From: Cricetomys ansorgei
Taxonomy: Eukaryota > Chordata > Mammalia > Rodentia > Nesomyidae
DNA: 64,000 nucleotides
Direction: 5' to 3'
Assembly: GCA_026225945.1 (NCBI GenBank)
Contig: JAMJFZ010001781.1
Location: forward strand, 124,001 to 188,000
Position numbers and translations under genes: made by a program. Below the pieces are notes generated by a model. That model did not search any database. It worked only from the letters and a program-made list of their open reading frames with translations, and was not told the origin of the DNA. Positions 33,490 through 44,491 of the stretch are shown piece by piece. Every line of letters starts with the position of its first letter. The stretch's first letter is position 1.

Positions 33490-33874
33490 CTCTAAAAATA
33501 ACTCAGTGTTCATAAACCATAGAACGGATCAAAGCACACAGTCATAGCAGTATGGGGACTCAGTATGAAAGGCCATGTCCCTCTCTATCTACAGCTCTTG
33601 TTAGGGGGCTCTTTATAGCTTCAGGTCTCCCCTGGTGCCAAAACCACGTTTCTTTCCTTCATGTTACAGGTTTAGCAGTGGTAAAAGCTTCTCACTGTGT
33701 AGAGCCTGTGAGCGTTATAATCCCGCCCATATCTCTTTGTACAAGTTATTCCTTCACTTTCTCATGGAACCATATATGGTAATTCTGTTTCATGTCGAGA
33801 CCCTGAGTAATATGTGTATACATGCAAACTTTTCATATGCACGTAGGTGATCACATCATATATGAAATTATTTT

Positions 33875-34060
33875 AAAAATTATTTTTACTTTATTTTATA
33901 TGTATAGGGGTTGTGCCTGAATGTTTGTGTGTGTGCCTGGTAACCAGAGGCAGAAGAATACAAGAGACAGCTGTGCGCTACCTTGTGGGTGCTGAGAACC
34001 TAGGTCCTCTGGAAGAACAGCCAGTGCTCTAAACTGCTGAGTCATCTCTCCAGTTCCTGT
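33875..34060 (-). repeat. B3 SINE
   Basis: tatatgtataggggttgtgc, then gtcatctctccagttcc. Confidence 0.8.
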
Positions 34061-34090
34061 GCTTATTTTTTTATTTTTAAGTGTTGGTTT

Positions 34091-34490
34091 TGTTGTGTGC
34101 TACTTACCAGAGAAGACTTCTCAGACATGGGCTTGAGCCAATAGAAAGTCTTTATTAGCCAGTTGGTGACTACACGGGGTGTTCAGGATCCCAGTGTAGC
34201 CCCAAGCCTTTCTTAAGATGAGGTTTTAAGCACAAAAGCCATATTCTGGTTTGACATACTTCAGTTAAGAAGAACAGCTAGCCATAAGTGGAACTACAAA
34301 AGTTAAAAAGCAAGGTTAGTATATTTTGAGACTTTCCTAGAACTATATGGACTTGGAAGGATTAGGTGTATGTTTTCATTTTACTGGTGGTGCTGTCTAC
34401 ATGTTGAGTTTTACAGCCTGAATGACATTTCCATCATAGAGTCAGTTGTGCTAAGATCTGAGGCCTACTAAGGTCTAGGGCCCTGTTACA
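34091..34490 (-). mobile_element. Probable solo LTR, unclassified
   Basis: A 400-base element from TGTTGTG to GTTACA, flanked by GTTT (34087-34090 and 34491-34494). The right copy lies in a T run, so the duplication is weak evidence. Reversed AATAAA (TTTATT, 34151-34156) sits near the end expected for U5 on the minus strand. Confidence 0.5.
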
Positions 34491-34662
34491 GTTTTTTTTT
34501 TTTTTTTTTTTTTTAAGGTTTTGTTTTGTTTCAAGACAGGTTTTCTCTGTATAGTCCTGTCTGCTCTGAAACTTAATCTGTAGACCAGGCTGGCCTCAAA
34601 CTCAGAGATTTGCCCTTCTCTGCCTCCCAAGGCTGGGAGGTGTATGTCACCACTGCCCAGAT
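34491..34662 (-). repeat. B1 SINE with T-rich end
   Basis: T run 34493-34515, then gaccaggctggcctcaaact. Confidence 0.9.
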
Positions 34663-34664
34663 TT

Positions 34665-34905
34665 TTTATTAGTTTTTTTGAGAATTTCATACCATGTATT
34701 TTGATATTTACTTCCTGCTCCCACTCCTCCTAGATTCACTCCCTTTCTCTACCCACTCAACTTCGTGTCCTCTTTTTTTTTTTTTTTTTTTAAAGCCCTC
34801 AAGTTCAATTTGTGCTGCTCATATACTCTTGGATGAATGGTCCTCCACTGGAGCATGGTTAGCCCACCAGGAACTGACTGACTTTAAGAAAACTGACTCT
34901 CAGGG
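34665..34905 (-). mobile_element. Rodent L1 (Lx-like) 3' region, part 1
   Basis: tttgtgctgctcatatactc, tggatgaatggtcctccact, then accaggaactgactgacttt: recognised rodent L1 3'-end sequence, reversed. Interrupted by a B3. Confidence 0.8.
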
Positions 34906-35100
34906 CTAGAGAGATGGCCCAGTTTTTAAGAGCACTTGCTGCTCTTGCAGAGGACCTAGATTCAGTTCCCCGGACCCACATGATGGTTCACAACTGTTTG
35001 GAACTCCAGTTGCAGGGGATCCAATGCCCTCTTCTGACCTCTAAGGGCACTAGGCATGGATGTAGTATACAGAACAGACAATCACAAAGATAAAATATCT
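34906..35100 (+). repeat. B3 SINE inserted in L1
   Basis: gggctagagagatggcccag, gaactccagttgcaggggat, then a tail at ataaaatatct. Confidence 0.9.
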
Positions 35101-35440
35101 ATAATACACCAACCCTGATTCCCCCTTTCCCAGAAGTTATCAGCTGCCAATAGTTTCTCAGCTAGGGGTGAATCTTTATGCATCTCCCATCTCCATGATG
35201 GAATTTTGTCTGACTTGAGTGTGCACAGGTCTTGTGCTTGATGTCACAACTTCTGTGAGTTCATATGTGCACTGCCTCTGCCACTGTGTCTGGAAAATAC
35301 CATTTCCTTACATTCACCCCTGGCTCTTTCTCTCTTTCCACCATTTCTTCTGCAGTGATCCCTAAGCTGTGGGAGGAGGGGTATGAGGTAGATGGCCCAC
35401 ATATGCAATTGTTCAAAACTTTTATAGGATGAAACCATAC
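35101..35440 (-). mobile_element. Rodent L1 (Lx-like) 3' region, part 2
   Basis: agttatcagctgccaatag, tgtgagttcatatgtgcact, then ttcttctgcagtgatcccta. It continues the copy at 34665. Confidence 0.8.
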
Positions 35441-35655
35441 AGTTTGCTTTTTGAGATAGGTCTCATATACCCCAGACTGACCTATAACTCTTGACGTAGT
35501 TCAGGATGACCCTGAGCTCCTGATCCGCCTGCCGCCTCCTCTCAGTATTGGCATTATGGGCGTGAGCCTCCATGCCCCATTTATGCAGAGCTGGGGATCT
35601 AACCCAGGGCTTCATACCTGCTAGGCAAGCATTCTACAGTGGTACTACTGACAGG
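35441..35655 (-). repeat. B1-ID composite
   Basis: tttgagataggtctcatata, then ctaggcaagcattctacagt. Confidence 0.75.
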
Positions 35656-35802
35656 TGCTGTGAAATGTTTGGAAAGTGGGGTCTGGAGGGAGGTCTTGGG
35701 TTACATTTTGGGGTGTGCCTTCAAAGGGATTGTGAGGCCTCAGTCTCTTCTTTTTTTGTTCTCTCCTTTATGGGCTGAGTGGTTTGCTCTATGGCATGCT
35801 CC

Positions 35803-36190
35803 TTGTCCTTGCCACCTGTCCTCGTTGCCTTCTGTTGTGGTGATAAAACATTGGCCAAAAGCAACTTGAAAAAAGAAAGAGCATGTTTGGTTACAGGTCA
35901 CAGTCCATCACTGAGGGAAGCCGGAGCAGGGGTTCAAGGTAGAGACCTGAGGACAGGAACCCAAGAAGAGTCTGTGGATGAGCCACTTACTGGCTGCTTC
36001 CAGGTCAGCTATCTGAAGCCCATTTACCTAGGGATGGCATCACCCATAGGGGCTGGGCCCTCCTACATCAATTAGCAATCAAGAAAATGTCCCACAGATG
36101 TGCCTACAGGTCAATCTGATGGAGGAGATTTCCAACTGAGGTTCCTTTTTCCTGGGTGTGTCAAGTTGACAGCAAAACTAACCAGGACAC
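35803..36190 (-). mobile_element. MaLR-like LTR repeat
   Basis: ttctgttgtggtgataaaac, catcactgagggaagccgg, then gtcaagttgacagcaaaact and aaccaggaca. From 36191 to 36602 I see only a GC-richer unassigned piece. Confidence 0.7.
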
Positions 36191-36607
36191 CATCCAACAT
36201 TCCTAGACCCAGATCAAAACAGTTGTCTGATCTTGGACTAGAACCTCAAAAACTGTGAGTCAAAGCAAAACCTTTCTCCTTGCAAGTGAGTCATTTCAGC
36301 GATAGCATGGCAGCAACGTGATGCCAGTTTCCATGATGGCCGTGTGTTGTAATAAAATAAAAACATATCCTCGCCCTGCCCACAGCCTCCCTGTCTTGTG
36401 AGGCAGCTGCAGCTGACCAGTAGCTGTAGCAGCTCCCAGGGCGGGGAAGCCATGGTGGTGGGGGTGGTGGGGTGGCATGATTCTTTGGCATGGTTCTTAC
36501 GGAGTACCCATTCCGCCTTTGTTTGGAGCTCATGAGCCACCGAGAATAACACCAGGACCTTTGGGAGCATTGTCAGAGGAATGTCTGTTTAATGCAAGGG
36601 TTGTTAC

Positions 36608-37168
36608 TGTTGGACCTCAGAGATCCAAACTGGGACCCCCAGGGCCCAAACCGGAACGCTGCACCCCCACAGAGACTCACAGACGAGATATCGATGCAAA
36701 TAGCAAGAGGACTTATTCCAGTATACTGGGGCCGTTCTAACACACAGGATAGAAGCGACCACGAGGAGCAAATGGTGAAGCTTTTTATACAGTTGAAACG
36801 GTTGCTAGGCACAAACCGAGTTGGGACAAGTTGATTGGTCCCCAAATTGTTTTCCCATTTTGATAGGTAGGGGCCAGTTAACCTTTAAACTGATTGGTGC
36901 TGGCATATAGCAAGGTTGTGGGCTCCTAGAAAATGTAAACTTTAGGGTCTTAGTCAATGTGGGTGAGGGGAAGACCCTTAGCCCGAGGCCATGGGCTGTC
37001 TACGTGGGGAAACTCTTTTAGCCCAAGGCCGTCTTGTTTGTCTTAGAAATTGTTTTTCTTTAACTCTGGGAACTGTTTTGGGTCACGGTGCTCCTGTCTT
37101 GGGCCTACACAATTTTGGTGCTCTTAGAAGCCTGACTAAAGTTTGGCTGCTTTTGTCTTGTCCTTTCA
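36608..37168 (-). mobile_element. Solo LTR, ERV1-like family A
   Basis: A 561-base element with intact ends (TGTTGG ... TTTCA on the plus strand) and a perfect 5-base duplication GTTAC (36603-36607, 37169-37173). It is nearly identical to 17153-17747 over most of its length. On the minus strand U3 begins TGAAAGGACAAG, a TATAAAAAG lies near 36785 and an AATAAG-type signal near 36715. No viral genes adjoin it. Confidence 0.9.
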
Positions 37169-37173
37169 GTTAC

Positions 37174-37545
37174 ATTTATAGTGTAGGGGCAAGGAGGGTC
37201 TTTGGTACCCAGGGATGGAGGCTATTGGTTAAGACAGGGATACTGGGACTTAGGTAAGCAATTCTGCCTAACTCACCTGCCTTTTGGGAGGGGGTGGAGT
37301 TTTGCTGTGGCTTGTGGTTGTCAGAGGCTGCAAAGGGGAGGGGCCAGGCTCCTACCAGTTCCTCAGTGGAGGGCTAGAATCTAAGCACCTTTGACCCATA
37401 CATAGCTGCTGTGTGACAGTTCCTCAAATCCATGAAGGTACCACAGTCATAGAGGCATCAGGCACAGTAAAGACCTTTAACATACTTAGATGCTGCTCTC
37501 CAAGCCCAGCCGCCTGTTGGAGTCAGCTGAGAGCTTTATTGCTCA
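37174..37545. other. Unassigned GC-richer interval
   Basis: Contains CTTTTGGGAGGGGGTGG and GGGGAGGGGCC tracts (Sp/KLF-like). No repeat or gene recognised. Confidence 0.35.
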
Positions 37546-37620
37546 CCATGTTTTTTTTTTCAGCCCCAAGGATAGAACCCAGAGCCTCATGCATTCTATG
37601 CACAGTGAATCCTCAACACT
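37546..37620 (-). repeat. ID-type fragment
   Basis: gatagaacccagagcctcat, then gcattctatgcac. Confidence 0.6.
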
Positions 37621-37719
37621 GAAAGTATATATTAATATATGTTACATTAGTGTATTATATACTAATAGTATATATGAGATGTTTATATATAAATGAATTA
37701 AATGAAGATTTAGTTCATT

Positions 37720-38025
37720 CTTAGATAGGTGTGGTGACTCACAGCTGTAATCTCAGCACTTGAGAGGCTGAAGCAGGAGGATCAGGAGCTCAAGGACAGC
37801 CTGGAGAAGATAGACCCTTTTGGGAGCTAAAGAGTTGGCTCAGCTATCAAGAGCACTTGTTACTCTTGCAAAGAACCCATGTTCAACTCCCAGCACCCAC
37901 ATGGTAGCTCACAACCATCCATAACTCTGATCTCCATGGGCACCATGCACACACATGGTGCACATACATACATGCAGGCAAAACAGTCACACATAAAATT
38001 AATAAATCTAATAAAAAATTAAAAA
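37720..38025 (+). repeat. B1 fragment followed by B3 SINE
   Basis: B1 (tgtaatctcagcacttgaga) to about 37815. B3 (gggagctaaagagttggctc, cccacatggtagctcacaac) to about 38025. Confidence 0.85.
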
Positions 38026-38539
38026 GTTAGGGCTTGTCTCAAACAACAACAAGAACAATAAAACAAGATGCCATAGCATAGCCCTAGACAAACAAATTCG
38101 TGGCTTGGTGAATTATTTAAAGGTGCACTCCATCCAGATTGAAACAATTAAACTGATAGACAGGCTGGATGCTCCTGTGGATAAACAAATTCCAACTTCC
38201 CCTTTTTCCAAACGTAAGTGCCATCCTATTACACCTCTCACTTTCTTGCATTTTTCTTATAATTTTCACCCAAATGTGCATCTTTACACTATAGTTTACT
38301 CTTGCCTATTAAAATGTGTATCTTTCAGGTACCCAGTAGCTAGCTTTCAGTTGGTAAAGTGCTTGCTCTGTAAGTATGAGGATCTGCGTTGGATTTCCAG
38401 TTTGATTTTCCAGGTAAAAGCTGGCTTGTAGCATGAGTACCAGAGAAGAGACAGGGGGATCTTTGGTGCTCCCTGGGCAGATAGCCTAGTCTGACTTGTG
38501 AACTCCAGATCAATGACAGATAAAAAGATAAGGTCTAAA

Positions 38540-38835
38540 ACAATTAAACTATTTTTAAACATTTATTTGTGAGTGGCAGGAGGTAGAGTGGCACACGCCA
38601 TTATATGCTGTGTATATGGAAATCAGAAGACAGCTTACAGGAGTTGGTTCTCTCCTTCTACCATGTGGGTTCTGGGGATTTAACTCAGGTTGTCAGACTT
38701 GGTGGCAATCACCCTCTACTCTGTAGGCTAGAGTACTTTGGAGACAGATCTCTTTGAGTCCAGTATCAGCCAAGTTTTCATAGGGAGTTCCAGGTCAGCT
38801 GGTACCACATAGTGAAACCCTGTCTCAAAAAGAAC
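38540..38835 (-). repeat. RSINE1-type SINE, then B1 fragment of opposite strand
   Basis: atcagaagacagcttacagg marks RSINE1 (minus, to about 38730). A plus-strand B1 fragment (ttccaggtcagctggtacca) follows to 38835. 38030-38530 is unassigned. Confidence 0.7.
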
Positions 38836-39073
38836 TGCACTGCAAACTATCAGGGCACATAGCAATTATGAATATAGTACATTTCAGCCCTCCATGTTTG
38901 TGACTCTACAGAAAATTATTCATTGAGAGACTATTATCTGTCCTTGAATACATGTCTCTGAAGTCATTTTTATGATTTGAAGCTCATTCTCAATTAAATT
39001 TAGGCTCACAATAATATTCTAGTTTCTTACATGTAGGTAACCGATTTTATCCCTATACTAAAAAGTGAAATCT

Positions 39074-39245
39074 GGCCAGGTGGTGGTTGTGCATGTCTTT
39101 AATCCCAGCACTTGGGAGGCAGAGGCAGGCAGATCTTTGTGAGTTCGAGACCAGCCTGGTCTACAGAGTGAGTTCCAGGACAGCCAGAGTTACAGCAGAG
39201 AAACCCTGTCTAGAAAAAAACAAAACAAAACAAAAACAAAAAAAG
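39074..39245 (+). repeat. B1 SINE
   Basis: aatcccagcacttgggaggc, gagaccagcctggtctacag, then a CAAAA tail. Full length and little diverged. Confidence 0.95.
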
Positions 39246-39379
39246 GTGAAATCTGTTGTATATATTCTTATTCTGTGCTTTCTTTTCTTATTCATGCTCT
39301 TCTTCCCATTTTTCTTCCTAGCATAAAGCATTGTAAAAACCTGTCTGATGAAAATCTTATTTTCCTTTTCTTTTTTTAA

Positions 39380-39845
39380 ATTTTAACTTTAATTTAAAAA
39401 ATTAAAATATAATTGCATCACTTCCCCCCTTTATTCCTCTAATGCCTTTCATATTACTACCCCTCTTTTGAATTCATGGCCTCTTTTTATTAATTGTTAT
39501 CATTATATATATATGCATAAACATATAAATACAATCTGCTCAGTCATTTAGTGTTACTTGTATGTATATGATTTCAGGGCTTACCATTTAATATTAGAAA
39601 ATCAATTACGGGATTTGTCCCTGGAGTAGGCAATTCTTGGTATTCCTTAGATGCCTATGGTTCTTTATCTAGGAGTGGGGCCCCAATAGATTTCCTTCGT
39701 CCATGCTAGGATGCCTACTATTGTACCTGTTTAGGTCTGTTTAGGCAGCCATATTACTGAGGAATTGTGGATGAAGTTTCCCTTTTATTTCTTGGAAACA
39801 CACTCTCACAGCAGATTCTTGACTCTGTTGCCTTAACCACTCAAC
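39380..39845 (-). mobile_element. Rodent L1 (Lx-like) 3' region
   Basis: ttttgaattcatggcctctt, acaatctgctcagtcattta, then ggcagccatattactgagga are recognised rodent L1 3' sequence, reversed. The same opening occurs at 60950. Confidence 0.75.
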
Positions 39846-39892
39846 CACCCTGATACCCTAATTTTAATTTTCTTAAAAGTCACATAGGGAAG

Positions 39893-40085
39893 GTGGAGAG
39901 GATGGAGAAATGGCTCTGCAGTTTGTTGCTCTTCCAGAAGACCTAGGTTTGATTTCCTGCAGTTGACACTTGTAAATCCAGTTCCCAAGGATCTGATGAT
40001 TCCCACCTCTGGCCTTTGTGGGCACTGCAGAATGTGGTACATGTACATACACGCTCACAAATACATATAAAGTAAATTAAATGGT
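39893..40085 (+). repeat. B2/B3-type SINE
   Basis: gaggatggagaaatggctct, gttcccaaggatctgatgat, then a tail of ataaagtaaatta. Confidence 0.75.
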
Positions 40086-40099
40086 ACTTTTTAAAAGTC

Positions 40100-40300
40100 A
40101 AATGAGGACCATAGAGATGGCTCAGTATGTAAAGGCACCTGCTACAAAGCCTGATGACCAGAGTTTGGTCCTAAGGCCAACACAGTAGAAGAGAACGGAC
40201 TCCTGAAAGGTGTCCTCTGGCCCCATCATGTGTGCCTTGGTACATGTGCATACCACCACAAAATAAATAAATACGTAAAATGTAATTTTTAAGAAGTCAC
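40100..40300 (+). repeat. B4 SINE
   Basis: gaccatagagatggctcagt, then aggtgtcctctggccccatc. Confidence 0.75.
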
Positions 40301-40454
40301 ATTATGCCTTTTAGATGCTCAGAGATTTTTTAAAATTTTTCCTTAATGTCCAATAACATATGTCCAATGAATATGTTGGGTGTTGGATGTTTGGGGTGAG
40401 TAACTTCATCTACTCAGTTCTCTCTTTACACAGACACTTCCAAATCTTTTTCAT

Positions 40455-40615
40455 TTTCAGAAAAGTTTGTTTGTTTGAGGTGGGGTATGGCTATGTGTTC
40501 CAAGTTGGTTTAGAGCTCACTATGTAGCTCAGGCTGGCCTTAGGCCTCCATTATTCTCCCTCAGCCTCCAGAGTAGCTGCGGGTACAGGTCCACACTAGC
40601 ATACCTGGCAGGAAT
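40455..40615 (-). repeat. B1 SINE
   Basis: gagctcactatgtagctcag, then gctggccttaggcctcca. Confidence 0.8.
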
Positions 40616-40709
40616 TAACATCTATTCTGTATTCTTGCCTCGTTTCTTTCCTTTAGAGATTTCTATTACATGGCTGTGTGAAGACTTTTCTCTTTCATTT
40701 TGTCACTTT

Positions 40710-40890
40710 AAATTTTAAGAAATGTAATGTTATTGTGTCTATGTCTGCCATGGCATAAGTGTGGCAGTCAAAGGACAAACCTGTGGGCTTTGTTCTCATC
40801 TCCCACCCTTTTGAGAGTCCCAGGGATTGAACTTAGGTCGTTAGGCTTGCACAGCAACCCCTTTCCCTGCTGAGCCGCTTTGCTGGTCCT
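40710..40890 (-). repeat. RSINE1-type SINE (duplicated downstream)
   Basis: gcagtcaaaggacaaacctg, then agggattgaacttaggtcgt. Its 3' half belongs to the duplication. Confidence 0.75.
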
Positions 40891-41020
40891 CTTTTTATTA
40901 CTCTCAATTTCTTCTTTACTTCAGAACTTTTCCTGTTTTTACTTTTTAGAAATTTGTCTTCAGGAATTAGCTGTCCCCTTTCCTGATTTCAGTCTTTTTC
41001 TACTTCAGTCTTCTTTTGTA
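40815..41020 (+). repeat. Local duplication, copy 1
   Basis: The RSINE1 end plus the following non-repeat sequence (cagggattgaacttaggtcg, aatttcttctttacttcag, tcttcaggaattagctgtcc) recurs in the same order at 41993-42200. 41021-41290 is unassigned. Confidence 0.75.
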
Positions 41021-41299
41021 AACACTTTTCTGTGACCATTTTTCCTTTGGATTTTTATCCCATCTTGAGTTCTGTCACCCGATTTCTGAGTTCTATTCTG
41101 GTTTATGTTATTCTCTTACTGTCTTCTAGCTTATCTTGAAATAGCAGGTCACAATTTCAACTATTTTGTGGGCACATTTTTATTCGGCTTGCTTTTGTTG
41201 CTTGGGGATGTAATTCCACAGTCTCTCCTTTTTTCTTATAATAATTTTGCGTGGGATTTGATTTTGGCAGTATTTTCTTGGGGGGGGTGAATTAGTTTT

Positions 41300-41420
41300 T
41301 TTGGACCTCAAAAAATGTGCCAGTGTGGATGGACCCATAGAACATTGTGTTAAATGAAATGAGCCAGCCACTTAAAGACAAGTGCTAAAGGATGTCACCC
41401 ACATGGAGAATCTTTAAAAA
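41300..41420 (+). mobile_element. L1 ORF2 3' fragment
   Basis: cattgtgttaaatgaaatga, then gccagccacttaaagacaag. Confidence 0.65.
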
Positions 41421-41640
41421 GGAGGGATTGGAGAGATTATTCAATTGGTGAGTCAGTAAGGTACCAGCCACAAGTTTGAGCATCTGAGTTGAGATTCCCA
41501 GAATCCAGCTGAGAAACCATCATGGTGGCCTGTGATTGTACCCAGAATAGTGAAATTCTTGGCACTGATCAAAAGAGACAGCCTGGCTTACTGGTGAAGC
41601 TTCAGGCCAATGAGAGACTCTGCCTAAAACAAAATCAGGA
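41421..41640 (+). repeat. B4 SINE
   Basis: gattggagagattattcaat, then aggccaatgagagactctgc. Confidence 0.7.
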
Positions 41641-41930
41641 GGGCTGGGACTGGGGTTCAGTGGTAGAGTGATCACAAATTAGGTCTTAAGTTAGTTTTCC
41701 AGTACTGCCCCAAGCAAACAATTGGTGGAAGGCACATGAGGACCAATACCTGAGGTTGCCCTTTGACCTACAAAGATACATACATACTCATAAACCCAAA
41801 CATACACACAGACATACAGACACACACGTAGACAGATACAGAGACAGAGAAAGAGACAGACAGACAGACACATACACACACTCACACAGACACACACACA
41901 CATACACACACACACACAAAGTTGAGGTTG
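41641..41930 (+). repeat. ID/B4-type SINE with CA/GACA microsatellite tail
   Basis: gggctgggactggggttcag is ID-like. 41777-41919 is (CA)n, (GACA)n and (CATA)n. Confidence 0.75.
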
Positions 41931-41992
41931 CACAATGGTTCCTGGAGGAGGAAAGGGATAGGGTAAAGAGGATGGAAAATAGGCCTGAGGGC

Positions 41993-42200
41993 CCAGGGAT
42001 TGAACTCAGGTCATTAGGTTTGCATAGCAAGCCCTTTCCTAGCTGAGTCATTTTTGATGTCCTTCTTTCTATCACTCTGAATTTCTTCTTTACTTCAATT
42101 TTTCCCTGTTTTTCTGTTCAGAAATTTCTCTTCAGGAATCAGTTGCCCATTTTACCTGCTTCTGAACTTTCTATATCAGGCTTCATTTGTTAGATAAGAA
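41993..42200 (+). repeat. Local duplication, copy 2
   Basis: cagggattgaactcaggtca, aatttcttctttacttcaat, then tcttcaggaatcagttgccc; compare copy 1 about 1.18 kb upstream. Confidence 0.75.
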
Positions 42201-42284
42201 GGAATACATTCTACACAGCAGTGTGGTTACACTTAAGGACAGTGCACTCTTTTAAAATAGCTATCTGATAGGATTTTGAATGTT

Positions 42285-42500
42285 CCATCACCAGCGCTGG
42301 AGAGATGTCTCACTGGTTAATAGCATTTGCTACTCTTGCAGAGGACCTGGATTTAGTTCCTGACATCTATGTGATGGCTCACAATCATGTGTAACTCCAG
42401 GTCTAGGGGATCTATGTTTTTTCTGATTTCTGAGGGCACTAGGCACATATATACACAGGCAAAATGATCACAGACAAAAAAATTAAATGCATACATCTAA
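42285..42500 (+). repeat. B3 SINE
   Basis: cgctggagagatgtctcact, then taactccaggtctaggggat. Confidence 0.85.
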
Positions 42501-42606
42501 AAGATGTTTAAGGAGACGGATATGTCACTTGTTCTGACCTTTCTAAAAGTATACATGGGTCAAAATATCATATTTTACTCCATAAGGATGTGTGTTTATG
42601 TGTCAA

Positions 42607-42662
42607 TTAAAAAAGAAAGAAAAAAAGAAAGGAAGGAAGGAAGGAAAGAAAGAAGGGAGAAA
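42607..42662. repeat. (GAAA)n/(GGAA)n microsatellite
   Basis: An A/G tetranucleotide run; the frames over it are Lys/Glu low complexity. Confidence 0.9.
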
Positions 42663-42867
42663 AGACAAAACTCAGGCCATGGCTAGGAAAGCCTTTCTAA
42701 CTTCACAGAGCTCCCTCTTCTGTTGTTTTTGTGTAGTGTTAAAAACATGGCTTGCTTTCTTCCTGGGATTTTATGCCACTGCTCCTCTCCCCAGTTCATA
42801 TCTAGTTTTTCTATTTGTTTATAATGTCCTTTTTCTGAAATGATTTTTTTGTTTGTATGTTTGCTTG

Positions 42868-42990
42868 GATTTTTTTTTTTTTTGAGACAGGATTTCACAT
42901 AGCTGAGGGTGACCTCAAACTTCTGATCCTCCAGCCTCTACCTCTCAAGTGCTAGGATTATAGGCATGGGCCACCACTCTTGGTTTTGAA
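42868..42990 (-). repeat. B1 SINE
   Basis: T run 42871-42882, gagacaggatttcacatagc, then ctcaagtgctaggattatag. Confidence 0.8.
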
Positions 42991-43255
42991 ATTTGAATTG
43001 AACTGAGCATCTTGTATCTTTATGACTCTGGAACGCCTAATCATGAATATTTCCCATGTTTTTTATTTTGTTATCTAGTGGTTCTGTTTTTTTTTTTTTT
43101 TTATGGGGGATTTGTAGCTACTGAAAAATTAGACTGTGGCTACCCAGAATCATTATGTAGTTGTCAAATGCTTTGCATTCTTACATTTGTCTCTGCCCCT
43201 CTTCCTTCTGTTGTGGGATACTTTACTATTGTGTGCTGTTTTGGTTTTGATACCT

Positions 43256-43662
43256 TGTAGCTAGGAAGCCAGATGCCTTGCAGCAGTACAGGCCTTGCTT
43301 CCTACCTAGTCACACCCTTGTGCTAGCCTTGAGATCTGAACAGATAGACAAATGAAGGTGACAGATCACGAGCAGGTCACGAGCAGGTCACCAGGAGATC
43401 ACGAGCAAAGACTCTGATCACCCCCAGCCTAGTATCATTGTGTTGTAATGAAGGCCTAAAAGATAGAGGGGGTGGGGAAAAGTTAAAAAGGGCTAAGGCA
43501 GGAAGAGGAGGAGAGGTTTTTTGGGGGGAAGAAAGATGAAGACTCTGCCTAGCCACCCGTGTATAGAATTCCCTGAGATTTGACATGGTTTGTGATTAAT
43601 AAAGAGCATTGGAAAATTCAACGCTGGACTCTCCATTAAAGTGCCATAACTTTATTTTAACA
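43256..43662 (+). mobile_element. Probable solo LTR
   Basis: A 407-base block from TGTAGC to TTAACA with three GATCACGAGC/GGTCACGAGC-like repeats (43366-43407), AATAAA (43598-43603) and a short repeated flank (CCT, or ACCT with one base of ambiguity). Family unknown. Confidence 0.45.
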
Positions 43663-43664
43663 CC

Positions 43665-44060
43665 TTCCTTTATGCATTTCCTCCCTTCTCTCCTGTCTTG
43701 TATACAAGAGTGCCTACCGCTTGTATCTGCTCAGTTAACACATGTTCTAAACCTAGTATCTATTTTTCTAATTGTATTCACATGATTGTATATGTATATA
43801 TAATTTTCTGTTAATTAAAAAAAACTCAAATAACTTCATGTAGTACATTTTTCTTCACCTTGCTCTTCTTAGCAACATAAAAAAAAATCCTTTCAAGATA
43901 CTATATGGACCTTTCTTCTTTTCAATAACACATGGAGGTCTCTCTGGGCTATATAAATTCAACCAGGTTTTTAGTGTTGGCCTACCCTTAGTTAATAGAA
44001 TTTACTGTTTCAAAGTATCTGCAATAAATAGCCTTCCATTATATTTTTACACACGAGAGG
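43665..44060. other. AT-rich, possibly ancient repeat
   Basis: 43850-44045 (cttcaccttgctcttcttag, ctgcaataaatagccttcca) resembles an ancient mammalian repeat. It cannot be classified by eye. Confidence 0.3.
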
Positions 44061-44480
44061 GGCTTTATTTCCATGGGAGACTCCTGACAGTTACCGCTGG
44101 TGTTTCTGATTGTTGTGGTAATGATTTGAGTTCCCATTGCACTTCGAACATCCATTTCATCCCTTTGCTAGCACGCTTTCCTATAGAAGAGAGAGTGGAC
44201 TGTATAAAATGCTAAATCCCAGCCTTGGGTTGTACACCTGCTCAGGACTCAGCCAAACCATACGAACCACATGAACAGTAGCCGTGCTCTCATAAGCAGA
44301 AAGCACTGGCTCTTTAGGGGAGAGTGGTGGCTGTGACGAGCTTTCTTTTTACTGTCTTGTCCTTAGCCTCATGTGAGTCTGAAAAAGGTAGTGAAGGCTG
44401 TGGGTGTCACATAGGATCTTTTGTGAGGACAGGTGTTTCTCTTGGCTTCCTTATAACCCTAAGTTGTTCTGAAAATTTAA
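44060..44480. other. Repeat-free interval
   Basis: No SINE, LTR or L1, and mixed composition. A candidate for conserved non-coding sequence about 8 kb upstream of Alms1. Confidence 0.35.
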
Positions 44481-44491
44481 AGACAGTATTT

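Noticed and set aside
36477..36845. Open frames of 80-90 codons over the 36608 LTR, similar to ones at 16985-17343
   Set aside because: Their similarity to each other reflects the shared LTR, not a protein-coding gene.
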